A stretch of 40,757 nucleotides of DNA from NCBI GenBank assembly GCA_020722205.1, contig DYLF01000016.1, forward strand, positions 1 to 40,757, in the 5' to 3' direction. Positions 34,026 to 40,757 of the stretch are shown here, piece after piece. The notes beneath the pieces were generated by a model. That model worked only from the letters and a program-made list of their open reading frames with translations, made no database searches and was not told the DNA's origin. The translations under genes were made by a program, and so were the position numbers. Source of the stretch: Desulfobacca acetoxidans. GTDB lineage: Bacteria > Desulfobacterota > Desulfobaccia > Desulfobaccales > 0-14-0-80-60-11. Numbering within the stretch: the first letter of the stretch is position 1; each line of letters begins with the position of its first letter.

Positions 34026-35420
34026 ATGCTTGTCAGACTATTTGACATAATCGTGGCTCTCATCGGTTGTGTGCTGCTGTTGATTATGTTGCCGGTTATT
34101 GCCTTGCTCATCAAACTGGATTCTCCCGGACCGATATTTTATCGGGGGGAACGGGTGGGTAAGGACGGCAAGGTTTTTAAAATGTACAAATTCCGCACCA
34201 TGTATGAGACCGACAAGCCTATAGGGACGGTGGTCTGTCCTCAGGGCGATCCGCGGGTGACGGATTTTGGCAGGTTTTTGCGGCGATTGAAGCTCAATGA
34301 GTTTCCCCAGTTCATTAATATCCTGCGGGGAGAGATGACCCTGGTTGGTCCTCGGCCGGAGGTGCCGCGGTTGGCCGCCGCCTATCCCCCTGAGGCTCAG
34401 AGAATATTTTCCGTCAAACCGGGTTTGGTGGGGCCCAATCAGATTCTGGGGCGCAATGAGGAGGAGCTTTACCCGGAAGGGGTGAATCCGGAAAAATACT
34501 ACCTCCAGGAAATCCTCCCCCGGAAATTGCCCTTGGACCTCAAGTATATTGAGGACAAGTCCTTTTTAAAGTCCATCAAATATCTCTTTTGGGGGTTATG
34601 GGTGACTGTCAGTGGAACGTTGAGCCGTCAACATCTTACAGACAATCTGTCGCAGTTGTTCATGCTGGTGGCAGACATCGTCGGCTGCTTGTTCTCTTTT
34701 ACACTGGCGCATCTCATTCGCTTTGAAGGTTTCATGCCGGATGAAACCAGCCGGGCTTTTTGGTGGATACTACCGCTGACGGTTCTTACCCGGATTCCCC
34801 TGCTCTTTTACCTGGGCTGTTATCATACCCTGATTCGTCATCTGCGGATACGTGATCTGAGAATAGTTTTTCAAGGGGTCAGTATGGGCAGCGGCATCTT
34901 GATCAGCTTGTCTTATTTAGGCGGCCTGACTTATATCGGCACTTATGCCCGCAGTGTCTTTGTTGTTGACTGGCTTTGCCTCAGCGTTCTGTTGGTAGGC
35001 TACCGAGGTTTTTTGAAGGCGAGATATCAGAAACTCTACTACCGGAAAATTGCCGACGCAGCCCATGAGGAGCCCCGACGCACTCTCATCTGGGGGGCCG
35101 GAGAGGAGGGCCTCTGGTGCCTGAACTTTTTGAAGTCCAGCCAGAACCCCTGTTATCAAGTCTTGGGTTTTATCGATGAAGACCCCAAGCTGCGCCATCG
35201 CCGGATTGATGGTCTGAAAGTCCTGGGAGACCATCACCATCTGGAAATCCTCACCCAACTCTACAATATTCAAGAGATTTTTATTGCTGAACGCAACCTG
35301 TCATCGAGTCAGATGTACCGTTTGCAAACTTTCTGCGAGAACTACGGCATATCCCTCAAATGCTTTTTGCCCCAGCAAATCACTGAGTTTACTCTACCTG
35401 CGAACCGTCAGCTTCACTAA
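34026..35420 (+). CDS. Phosphoglycosyl transferase fused, in reverse order, to a WbpM/CapD-type N-terminal domain
   Basis: 464 residues. Residues 1-200 are a monotopic bacterial sugar transferase (PF02397 type): one membrane helix, FYRGERVGKDGKVFKMYKF, FGRFLRRLKLNEFPQFINIL and MTLVGPRPE. It would move a sugar phosphate from a UDP-sugar to undecaprenyl phosphate. The usual catalytic DE pair (LDELPQ) reads LNE, so Asp is Asn91. Residues 205-340 form membrane spans and 350-464 a Rossmann domain (TLIWGAGEEGLWCL, VLGFIDEDPKLRHRRIDG) like the N-terminal part of WbpM/FlaA1/CapD, without its dehydratase domain. In WcaJ/WbaP the membrane/Rossmann part precedes the transferase; here the order is reversed. 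No clear ribosome site. First gene of the cluster to 38720. Confidence 0.88.
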   Translation: MLVRLFDIIVALIGCVLLLIMLPVIALLIKLDSPGPIFYRGERVGKDGKVFKMYKFRTMYETDKPIGTVVCPQGDPRVTDFGRFLRRLKLNEFPQFINILRGEMTLVGPRPEVPRLAAAYPPEAQRIFSVKPGLVGPNQILGRNEEELYPEGVNPEKYYLQEILPRKLPLDLKYIEDKSFLKSIKYLFWGLWVTVSGTLSRQHLTDNLSQLFMLVADIVGCLFSFTLAHLIRFEGFMPDETSRAFWWILPLTVLTRIPLLFYLGCYHTLIRHLRIRDLRIVFQGVSMGSGILISLSYLGGLTYIGTYARSVFVVDWLCLSVLLVGYRGFLKARYQKLYYRKIADAAHEEPRRTLIWGAGEEGLWCLNFLKSSQNPCYQVLGFIDEDPKLRHRRIDGLKVLGDHHHLEILTQLYNIQEIFIAERNLSSSQMYRLQTFCENYGISLKCFLPQQITEFTLPANRQLH

Positions 35421-35509
35421 ATGAGCAGTAATCAGTAGTCATTATGACGGGCGAGGTCTGCCGGCAGTGTTAATGCTCTCGGCGGTACTGCACTGTGGGC
35501 TGAAAAAGG

Positions 35510-35541
35510 TTGCCAGGGCAGGAGGTTTAAGAATATATAAT
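35510..35541 (+). promoter_or_regulatory. Possible promoter before the nucleotidyltransferase gene
   Basis: TTGCCA at 35510-35515 and TATATA at 35534-35539 are 18 bases apart; the overlapping TATAAT at 35536-35541 is a better box but 20 bases away. A degenerate GGGAGAGGG-type repeat (35565-35593, containing CCCCATGGGG) lies between this and the gene. Confidence 0.4.
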
Positions 35542-35645
35542 TCCCATCCGGTGTCATCTTAATTCCTCTCCCCCATGGGGTCAGGAGAAGAGGTGCATTT
35601 TGTGAAGGAGAACAGAATGAAGGTGGATGATCCGGGAGGATTGAG

Positions 35646-36362
35646 ATGCGGGTGGTTATTTTAGCCGGCGGGAAAGGCGTGCGGTTGGCTCCGCTCACCG
35701 AGGTCATTCCCAAGCCATTGGTACCCCTTGGGGGCAGGCCAGTCATGGAAATTGTCATCAGGCAATTAAAAGCCCAAGGCTTCCGGCGCATTACATTGGC
35801 GGTGGGCTACCTCTCGGAACTCATCCGGGCCTATTTTCAAGACGGCCACCGTTGGGGAGTGGAGATTGATTATTCTTATGAAGCGGAGCCGTTGGGGACT
35901 GCCGGCCCTTTGGCTTTAATTGCGGGGCTGACCGAAACCTTTCTGGTCATTAACGCTGATGTTTTAAGCAACATCGATTATCACCAACTCGTGCGCTATC
36001 ACCGTCGCCAGGGGGGTATTGCCACCATCAGCGCCTTTGAACGCCCGCTAAAGATAGATTTAGGGGTGATAGTGAAAGACGGCGGCGGGCGCATCCGAGA
36101 TTACATTGAGAAGCCCACCCGCCGGTATCTGGTAAGCATGGGTATTTATGTCTTTGAACCAGAGAGTTTGGACTTTATCCGAGGCCAAGGTTATTTGGAT
36201 TTTCCTGACTTAGTGAAGCTGTTTCTCAAGGCCGGCCAGCCGGTAAACTACTATCTTTTCCCCGGCTACTGGCTGGATATCGGCCGTCATGAAGACTATG
36301 CCCAAGCGGCGGCAGATTTTGACCGCCTCAAGAAAGAACTCTGCTTTTTTCCTGAGGATTGA
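35646..36362 (+). CDS. Sugar-1-phosphate nucleotidyltransferase
   Basis: 238 residues. Signature VVILAGGKGVRLAPLTEVIP with KPLVPLGGRPVMEIV at 3-37, then EPLGTAGPLALI and FLVINADVL (metal-binding Asp), and the closing GYWLDIGRHEDY. It attaches a nucleotide (for example GDP or UDP) to a sugar-1-phosphate. In legionaminic-acid clusters the neighbour of LegB is the GlcN-1-P guanylyltransferase PtmE; the gene order here makes that a plausible reading, not proven. GGGAGG lies six bases before the ATG. Confidence 0.9.
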   Translation: MRVVILAGGKGVRLAPLTEVIPKPLVPLGGRPVMEIVIRQLKAQGFRRITLAVGYLSELIRAYFQDGHRWGVEIDYSYEAEPLGTAGPLALIAGLTETFLVINADVLSNIDYHQLVRYHRRQGGIATISAFERPLKIDLGVIVKDGGGRIRDYIEKPTRRYLVSMGIYVFEPESLDFIRGQGYLDFPDLVKLFLKAGQPVNYYLFPGYWLDIGRHEDYAQAAADFDRLKKELCFFPED

Positions 36363-36463
36363 CCTGAGGTGGCAGGCGGGGGAGAAATTATTGGCGGTGG
36401 GCCCTAACTTGTGGCGTTTGAGCTTGTAAAATCTGGCGGGTCTCTGGACTTGGGGCTTTTGGC

Positions 36464-37453
36464 ATGGACTGGCACAACCGGCAGGTGTTGGTAACCGGGG
36501 CCGGCGGCTTTATCGGCAGTCATCTGGTGGAGGCCCTGGTCAGCTCAGGGGCCAGGGTGAGGGCCCTGGTGCGTTACAACTCCCGGAACGACTGGGGGCT
36601 ATTGGAGCTGTTGCCGCCGGAGGTGAAAAGCCGAATCGAAGTTGTCGCCGGCGATTTGACGGATCCCATGGGGACCTTCGGGGCGGTGGCCGGCTGTTCC
36701 ATTATTTTCCATTTAGCGGCTCTGATTGCCATCCCTTACTCCTATAAATCCCCGGCGCAGTTTGTCGCGGTGAACTGCGGCGGGGTGGTGAATCTTTTGG
36801 AGGCCGTCCGATGGCATGGGGTGGAATGTTTGGTGCACACTTCCACCAGCGAGACCTACGGCACCGCCCGCTACACTCCCATCGACGAAGATCATCCCTT
36901 AACCGGGCAATCGCCTTATGCGGCCAGCAAAATCGGGGCCGATAAACTGGTGGAGAGCTACTTTCTATCTTTTGATTTGCCGGTGGTGACGGTGCGGCCG
37001 TTTAACACTTTCGGGCCCCGCCAGTCGGCCAGGGCTATCATTCCCACCATCATTGCCCAGGCCCTAGGGGGAGATGCCATCCGGCTGGGAAGCCTTACGC
37101 CGCGGCGGGATTTTACCTATGTGACTGACATCGCAGCTGGTTTTCTCAGGGCGGCGGCGACGCCGGAGGCGCGTGGAAAGGTGGTCAACCTGGGCACCGG
37201 TCAGGCCATCAGCATGGGTGAGCTGGCCCAGACCATTCTCCGGTTGATGGGGGTGGACAAAGAAATCATCAGCGTGGCGGAAAGGATGCGGCCGACAGCG
37301 AGCGAGGTCTGGCATTTGGAATGCGACAATCGCCGGGCCCGGGAGCTGTTGGGCTGGCAGCCCCGGGTGTCGTTGGAGGAGGGTTTGCGCCGCACGGTGG
37401 ATTTTATCGCCGCCCATAGAGAGCGTTACAAGCCTGAAATTTATAATATATAA
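36464..37453 (+). CDS. NAD-dependent sugar-nucleotide epimerase/dehydratase, LegB-like
   Basis: 329 residues, extended SDR family. VLVTGAGGFIGSHLVEALVS at 8-27 binds NAD; catalytic HTSTSETYG and YAASKIGADK (YxxxK) follow; RPFNTFGPRQSARAIIPT and the substrate segment fit 4,6-dehydratases. VRALVRYNSRNDWG is typical of LegB, the GDP-N-acetylglucosamine 4,6-dehydratase. It probably makes a 4-keto-6-deoxy sugar for the next gene. It lies 101 bases after the nucleotidyltransferase and 106 bases before the aminotransferase, in the same direction. Confidence 0.92.
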   Translation: MDWHNRQVLVTGAGGFIGSHLVEALVSSGARVRALVRYNSRNDWGLLELLPPEVKSRIEVVAGDLTDPMGTFGAVAGCSIIFHLAALIAIPYSYKSPAQFVAVNCGGVVNLLEAVRWHGVECLVHTSTSETYGTARYTPIDEDHPLTGQSPYAASKIGADKLVESYFLSFDLPVVTVRPFNTFGPRQSARAIIPTIIAQALGGDAIRLGSLTPRRDFTYVTDIAAGFLRAAATPEARGKVVNLGTGQAISMGELAQTILRLMGVDKEIISVAERMRPTASEVWHLECDNRRARELLGWQPRVSLEEGLRRTVDFIAAHRERYKPEIYNI

Positions 37454-37559
37454 TGGCTACTGGGCCTTGAACCGGGGACAGCGCGTCGTGATTGGCAGTA
37501 TAACGATGTGGTAAGCTCTTTGCTTACAACGAAAACCTGGAGAATCTAATCCTTTAGAG

Positions 37560-38720
37560 GTGTTGAGCTTGTCGTGGCAGGTACCGTTGGCAGATGTGCG
37601 GTTTGGGTCTGAAGAGGTCGAGGCGGTCAGTGGGGTGCTCCGTTCGGGATGGCTTTCCCAGGGGCCGATGGTGGAGCAGTTTGAGGCTGAATTCGCCACT
37701 TTGGTGGGGGTGCCTTATGCCTTGGCCACGGCCAATGGCACCGCCGCCTTGCATCTGGCCTGTTTGGCTCTTGATTTAGGGCCGGGCGATGAGGTGCTCT
37801 GCCCCTCTCTGACCTTTGTGGCCAGCGCCAACGCTGTTTGCTATACGGGGGCCCGGCCTGTATTCGTGGATATCCAAGGGCCCGGCAATTTGAATATGTC
37901 AGTGGCGGATGTCGCCGCCAAGATCACGGAGCGCAGCCGGGCCATCATGGTCGTCCATTACGGCGGTTTTCCGGCGCCGATGGATGAACTGATTTCCTTG
38001 GCCCACCGGAATAATCTGAGAATCATTGAGGACTGCGCCCATGCCCCGGGGGGGGGTTATGAGTCCCCATCCGGGCGGAAGAAGCTGGGCGCCCTTGGAG
38101 ATTTTGGCTGTTTCAGTTTTTTTGCCAATAAGAATCTCACGACCGGTGAAGGCGGGATGGTGGTGACTCATGACCCGCAGTGGGCAAAGCGGCTGCGTTG
38201 GGCCCGCTCCCATGGCATGACCAGCCTCACTTGGGACCGTCATCGCGGCCACGCCTTCACTTACGATGTAGTCAGCCAGGGATACAACTACCGCCTGGAT
38301 GAAATGCGGGCCGCCCTGGGGCTGGTGCAATTGTCCAAACTGGAGCAGTTTAACGCCCGCCGGCGTCAAATAACCGGTTGGTATCGTGAAGAACTTGAGG
38401 GGCTCACATCACTGGCGCTGCCTTTTCTCAATGAGCTGGACAACTCCGCCTGTCACCTCTTTCCGATCATTTTGGCGCCTCAAGTTGACCGTCACCTCTT
38501 CATGCAGCACTTGGCCGCCCATGGGGTGCAGACCAGCATCCATTACCCGCCGGTTCACCGGTTCGGCTATTACCAACAACTCTGGCCCGCCGGGTTTGAT
38601 CACCGCCTCCCTTACACTGAGGAAGTAGCGGCCCGGGAGGTTACCTTGCCGCTGTTCCACACGATGACCGACACGCAAGTGGAGATAGTAGTGGCGGCGG
38701 TGAGGCAATTTTTTCGGTGA
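37560..38720 (+). CDS. DegT/DnrJ/EryC1/StrS-family sugar aminotransferase
   Basis: 386 residues. PLP-dependent transfer of an amino group to a 4-keto sugar nucleotide. Features: VLRSGWLSQGPMVEQFEAEF, TANGTAALHLACLAL, VLCPSLTFVASANAV, IIEDCAHAPGGGYE and the PLP lysine in FFANKNLTTGEGGM. Gene order with a LegB-like dehydratase suggests LegC or a similar enzyme. The start is unsettled: GTG at 37560 has only a distant GGAGA, while TTG at 37569 has GAGGTG six bases before. The hairpin at 38749-38767 may terminate the cluster. Confidence 0.92.
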   Translation: MLSLSWQVPLADVRFGSEEVEAVSGVLRSGWLSQGPMVEQFEAEFATLVGVPYALATANGTAALHLACLALDLGPGDEVLCPSLTFVASANAVCYTGARPVFVDIQGPGNLNMSVADVAAKITERSRAIMVVHYGGFPAPMDELISLAHRNNLRIIEDCAHAPGGGYESPSGRKKLGALGDFGCFSFFANKNLTTGEGGMVVTHDPQWAKRLRWARSHGMTSLTWDRHRGHAFTYDVVSQGYNYRLDEMRAALGLVQLSKLEQFNARRRQITGWYREELEGLTSLALPFLNELDNSACHLFPIILAPQVDRHLFMQHLAAHGVQTSIHYPPVHRFGYYQQLWPAGFDHRLPYTEEVAAREVTLPLFHTMTDTQVEIVVAAVRQFFR

Positions 38721-38748
38721 CCATCCCTATTTTCATTTCTCTCCATAA

Positions 38749-38778
38749 CTTAGGGGCTATCCCTTAGCTTTTGGTTTT
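38749..38778 (+). terminator. Possible terminator of the glycan cluster
   Basis: CTTAGGG/CCCTTAG imperfect stem (one T-T mismatch) at 38749-38767 followed by the T-rich CTTTTGGTTTTT. It lies 28 bases after the aminotransferase stop. Confidence 0.45.
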
Positions 38779-38927
38779 TCCCGATACGGGGTAAGGACGA
38801 TTCCCCAGCGATCAAGTTTGTTGGATTTTGGCGGGGGATTGAAGGAGGAGAGGTGAAGGCAGAAGGGGTGGGGGGGTAAGGGCTGGCAGGGTGAGGGAGA
38901 GGAAACGGCGTTCAGAGGAGATAAAAA

Positions 38928-38959
38928 AAGTTGATTCTAAAGAGTAGTCAACTTATAAT
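38928..38959 (+). promoter_or_regulatory. Sigma-70 promoter with an overlapping operator-like inverted repeat
   Basis: TTGATT (38931-38936), a 17-base spacer, perfect TATAAT (38954-38959). The inverted repeat AAGTTGA (38928-38934) and TCAACTT (38948-38954), 20 bases centre to centre, covers both boxes, as expected for a dimeric repressor or activator. Predicted start near 38966, giving a leader of about 520 bases before the MvhD-like gene. The stretch 38721-39487 holds no gene I can support; an 8-base-pair hairpin CCCTCCCA/TGGGAGGG sits at 39067-39085. Confidence 0.7.
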
Positions 38960-39276
38960 GTTCCAAATTGCACAAAGGGAGGTGCCGGTTGTGTCAGCCT
39001 TTTGTGCCCACAACAAGGAGGGCCTGAGGCACAGGGGTTTCTGAGGTCTTGGCAATTCTTTCGCCGCCCTCCCAGGCTGGGAGGGGGTGGAATGGCGGCC
39101 CCGGGGGTGGTAATCAGGTGTAGGTAGTTTCTTCCTCGTCTCACCTCCATCCTTTCTCGGGTTCTTAGCCAGCCCGCCTCTTTTCTCTCCGGCCTGATAA
39201 TTGGGCCGCGGCCTCAACCTAATGGTCTGAGCACGTAACTAGTCCCAAATGGAGAGGGCATGGTCACCACCAGGGA

Positions 39277-39453
39277 CGGTTGTTTTACCTCCAGGGTGGC
39301 AGTTATACTGCAACCGGAAGGGTTTATTTGATAGTGGTGTGGGCAAACCAACCTGAAAGGCAGGCCCGGAGGGGCCTTCCCATTACCCGAAGAGCATGGA
39401 AAGTAACGGACCTTTCTAGTTTGTACTTTCCAGAGCAGGGGAATTTTCCCTGC
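39277..39453 (+). ncRNA. Candidate structured leader RNA before the MvhD/HgdB genes
   Basis: A run of hairpins: CGGTT/AACCG (39277-39281 with 39312-39316), enclosing GCAGT/ACTGC (39299-39311); GGTTT/AAACC (39321-39349); AGGCCC/GGGCCT with a GGAG loop (39362-39377); GGAAAGTA/TACTTTCC (39398-39405 with 39424-39431); GCAGGG/CCCTGC (39435-39453). It ends 23 bases before the ribosome site of the next gene. I cannot place it in a known riboswitch class. Confidence 0.4.
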
Positions 39454-39487
39454 AGCTTTTCCGGTGGTCGCATGGAAAGGAGAACGG

Positions 39488-39949
39488 ATGAGCATAGAGT
39501 ATTATCCTGAGGTGTTAGGTATTTGTTGCCGCTGGTGTTCCTATACCGGCGCGGATTTGGCCGGCGCCATGCGCTTACAATATCCACCGGCAGTGAAGAT
39601 CATGATGGTGCCCTGTACCGGCCGGGTGGATATCCTTCATATTCTTAAAGCCTTTGAGGCTGGTTGGGACGCCGTTTTTGTGTCCGGTTGTCACGAGGGG
39701 GATTGTCACTATCTAAGCGGCAACATCCAAGCCCGCAAGCGGGTGGCCAAGGTGAAAAAGGTTCTGGCCGAGATCGGTTTGGAGCCCGAACGGGTGGAGA
39801 TGTTTTGGGTATCCTCCTCCGAGGGGCCGAAGTTTGCCCAAGTTGCCCAAGAGATGACGGAGCGGGCCATGAAGTTGGGGCCCAATCCGGTCAAGAGGCA
39901 GGAAAGGGAGGCTTGGCTGGCGGAGCAGCAGAAGGTGGCGGCGGCCTAA
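39488..39949 (+). CDS. MvhD/FlpD-family iron-sulfur protein (methyl-viologen hydrogenase delta-type subunit)
   Basis: 153 residues. The conserved cysteine set is complete: ICCRWCSYTGADLAG near the start, MMVPCTGRVDI in the middle and VSGCHEGDCHYLSGN. It carries a [2Fe-2S] cluster and in the classical case passes electrons from hydrogenase or formate dehydrogenase to HdrA. WVSSSEGPKFAQVAQEMTE is the family end. AAAGGAG is five bases before the ATG. It is followed 33 bases later by a 2-hydroxyacyl-CoA dehydratase-type gene, so the electron acceptor here may be that system; no hdr or hydrogenase gene is in view. Confidence 0.93.
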   Translation: MSIEYYPEVLGICCRWCSYTGADLAGAMRLQYPPAVKIMMVPCTGRVDILHILKAFEAGWDAVFVSGCHEGDCHYLSGNIQARKRVAKVKKVLAEIGLEPERVEMFWVSSSEGPKFAQVAQEMTERAMKLGPNPVKRQEREAWLAEQQKVAAA

Positions 39950-39982
39950 TTATCAATGCACACCTAAGGTTCGGCCGGGAAA

Positions 39983-40645
39983 ATGGCCGACCATAATACG
40001 CTGACCCTTATTATGCCCGGCCCTTACGACGAGCTGTGGGAAAGACTCAATCTGGACCTGACCGCGCATGAAGGTCTGCTCCAGGTGTTGGGGAAGTTTT
40101 ACGGGGACATCTATCTGAGCCAGGAAGGTCGCCTGAAGGGGATGGAATACCTGGATTTTGTCCTGTCGGAAGTCCATGGTCTGCGCATTCAGGAACTTCA
40201 GACGGCTAAGGGGCAGGGACGAAAAATAATCGGCACTTTCTGTATCTTTGTGCCGGAGGAGCTTATTATCGCGGCGGACGCCATTTGCGTGGGTCTGTGC
40301 GCCGGGGCGGAGGTCGGCAAAGAGGCGGCGGAGAAGCTTTTGCCCCGCAATACCTGCGCCCTGATCAAGTCTTTTGTGGGCTTCAAGCTGTCCCGGCTCT
40401 GTCCCTTTTTCGAGTCGTGCGATTTAGTAGTGGGGGAGACTACCTGCGACGGCAAGAAGAAGACTTATGAGCTCTTTGCGGACTATGTCCCCATGTATGT
40501 CATGGAAATTCCCCAGATGAAGCAGGCCAGCGACCGGGGATTGTGGAAGGCGGAGATCAACCGGTTCCGGCAGAAAATCGAGGAAATCACGGGCCAGCGC
40601 ATTACCGCAGCCAAACTCAAGGAAGCAGTCAGAGCTGCAATTTGA
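39983..40645 (+). CDS. HgdB/BcrB-type 2-hydroxyacyl-CoA dehydratase component, half length
   Basis: 220 residues, whereas the family (PF06050) has about 350-430. It contains the N-terminal iron-sulfur domain: IIGTFCIFVPEELIIAADAI, a Cys in NTCALIKSF, RLCPFFESCD and VVGETTCDGKKK, then VMEIPQMK and the helix ITGQRITAAKLKEAVRAAI, where it stops. In full-length members another domain of about 200 residues follows this helix. No continuation is seen in other frames before the next start, 47 bases later. It may be a one-domain relative, or a truncated gene. The cluster ligands are kept. The substrate is unknown. Confidence 0.85.
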   Translation: MADHNTLTLIMPGPYDELWERLNLDLTAHEGLLQVLGKFYGDIYLSQEGRLKGMEYLDFVLSEVHGLRIQELQTAKGQGRKIIGTFCIFVPEELIIAADAICVGLCAGAEVGKEAAEKLLPRNTCALIKSFVGFKLSRLCPFFESCDLVVGETTCDGKKKTYELFADYVPMYVMEIPQMKQASDRGLWKAEINRFRQKIEEITGQRITAAKLKEAVRAAI

Positions 40646-40692
40646 GCTTGAACAGATCGGAAGCGGCAGGTATTTACCATTCCTCCCGGAAG

Positions 40693-40757
40693 ATGGGCAG
40701 TCTCCAGACGGTGGGGAGTCTGGATATCGGCTCCCGTTCCATTGAACTGGTGGTTTT
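40693..40757 (+). CDS. Start of a BadF/BadG/BcrA/D-type ATPase (HgdC-like activator), cut by the window end
   Basis: The first 21 residues read MGSLQTVGSLDIGSRSIELV and continue past the window. DIGSRSIEL matches the phosphate-1 loop of the ASKHA ATPases that pump electrons into HgdB/BcrB-type proteins with ATP hydrolysis. The GGAAG just before the ATG is a weak ribosome site. Its place right after the HgdB-like gene supports the identification. Confidence 0.7.
   Translation, partial: MGSLQTVGSLDIGSRSIELVV

Noticed and set aside
39340-39377. Resemblance to the GEMM-I c-di-GMP riboswitch (GGGCAAACC followed by GAAAGG)
   Set aside because: The tetraloop-receptor segment GACGCAAAGC and the second helix are absent, so I describe only an unclassified structured leader.
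39280-39510. 76-residue plus-strand frame over the structured leader
   Set aside because: It overlaps the ribosome site and start of the MvhD-like gene in another frame and has no domain or ribosome site.

Overview
The window looks like a chromosomal segment of a Gram-negative, strictly anaerobic bacterium. The gene content suggests a Desulfobacterota (deltaproteobacterial) relative, but no rRNA or single marker here proves it. The main clues are an LptF-type lipopolysaccharide transporter (outer membrane), an MvhD/FlpD-type hydrogenase/heterodisulfide-reductase delta subunit next to a 2-hydroxyacyl-CoA dehydratase component (anaerobic electron transfer), a citramalate synthase, a PAS hybrid kinase with a MEDS domain, and GC-rich DNA. 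I see no phage, insertion sequence, CRISPR array or rRNA operon.

Layout. 1-3041: dispersed GGGAGAGGG-type repeats, a YacP-like nuclease, a tRNA-Met with its own promoter, then a run of five very small exported proteins (two lysine-rich, two related to each other and possibly Rap1a/Tai-like, one glycine-zipper lipoprotein), the last three with overlapping or touching ends. 3261-5792 (minus): an unusual protein made of two fused malic enzymes. 5992-11154: a hybrid histidine kinase converging on and overlapping miaA, which lies directly behind mutL. 11405-12981: a small protein, RNase PH with an internal deletion, rdgB and a tRNA-Pro that begins inside the end of rdgB. 13340-18239: an OmpA-family protein, WbqC family, enoyl-CoA hydratase/isomerase family, a disordered protein and a doubled ThiF-like protein. 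18516-20455: a 6-phospho-3-hexuloisomerase and a hexulose-phosphate synthase fused to an RraA domain. 20460-24718: a Cys-rich mini-protein, a large MscS channel and several small proteins, with an approximately 80-bp noncoding element present twice. 24875-30750: folD, a PilZ protein, aspartate kinase, citramalate synthase, a ComEA-like protein and a DUF488 protein. 30850-38720: an envelope/glycan block (ArnT-like glycosyltransferase, LptF, a phosphoglycosyl transferase with unusual domain order, a nucleotidyltransferase, a LegB-like dehydratase, a DegT aminotransferase). 38721-40757: a 767-base noncoding stretch with a good promoter and a run of hairpins, followed by an MvhD-like protein, a half-length HgdB-like protein and the first codons of an HgdC/BcrAD-type ATPase.

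How the parts work together. lysC (aspartate family) and cimA (isoleucine via citramalate) lie in tandem as an amino-acid biosynthesis pair. hxlB and hxlA-rraA would interconvert fructose-6-phosphate with ribulose-5-phosphate plus formaldehyde, and folD could handle one-carbon units. The 34-38.7 kb genes would activate a sugar, convert it to a 4-amino sugar and load a sugar phosphate on a lipid carrier. The last three genes look like an electron-delivery and radical-dehydratase-type reductase set of unknown substrate.

The most unusual points are two separate proteins with a degenerate copy fused before an intact copy of the same fold (malic enzyme, ThiF), an RNase PH lacking its phosphate-binding segment, the reversed domain order of the phosphoglycosyl transferase, the duplicated 80-bp element, and the long structured leader before the MvhD/HgdB genes. 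All functional statements are from reading the sequence; no database search was run.
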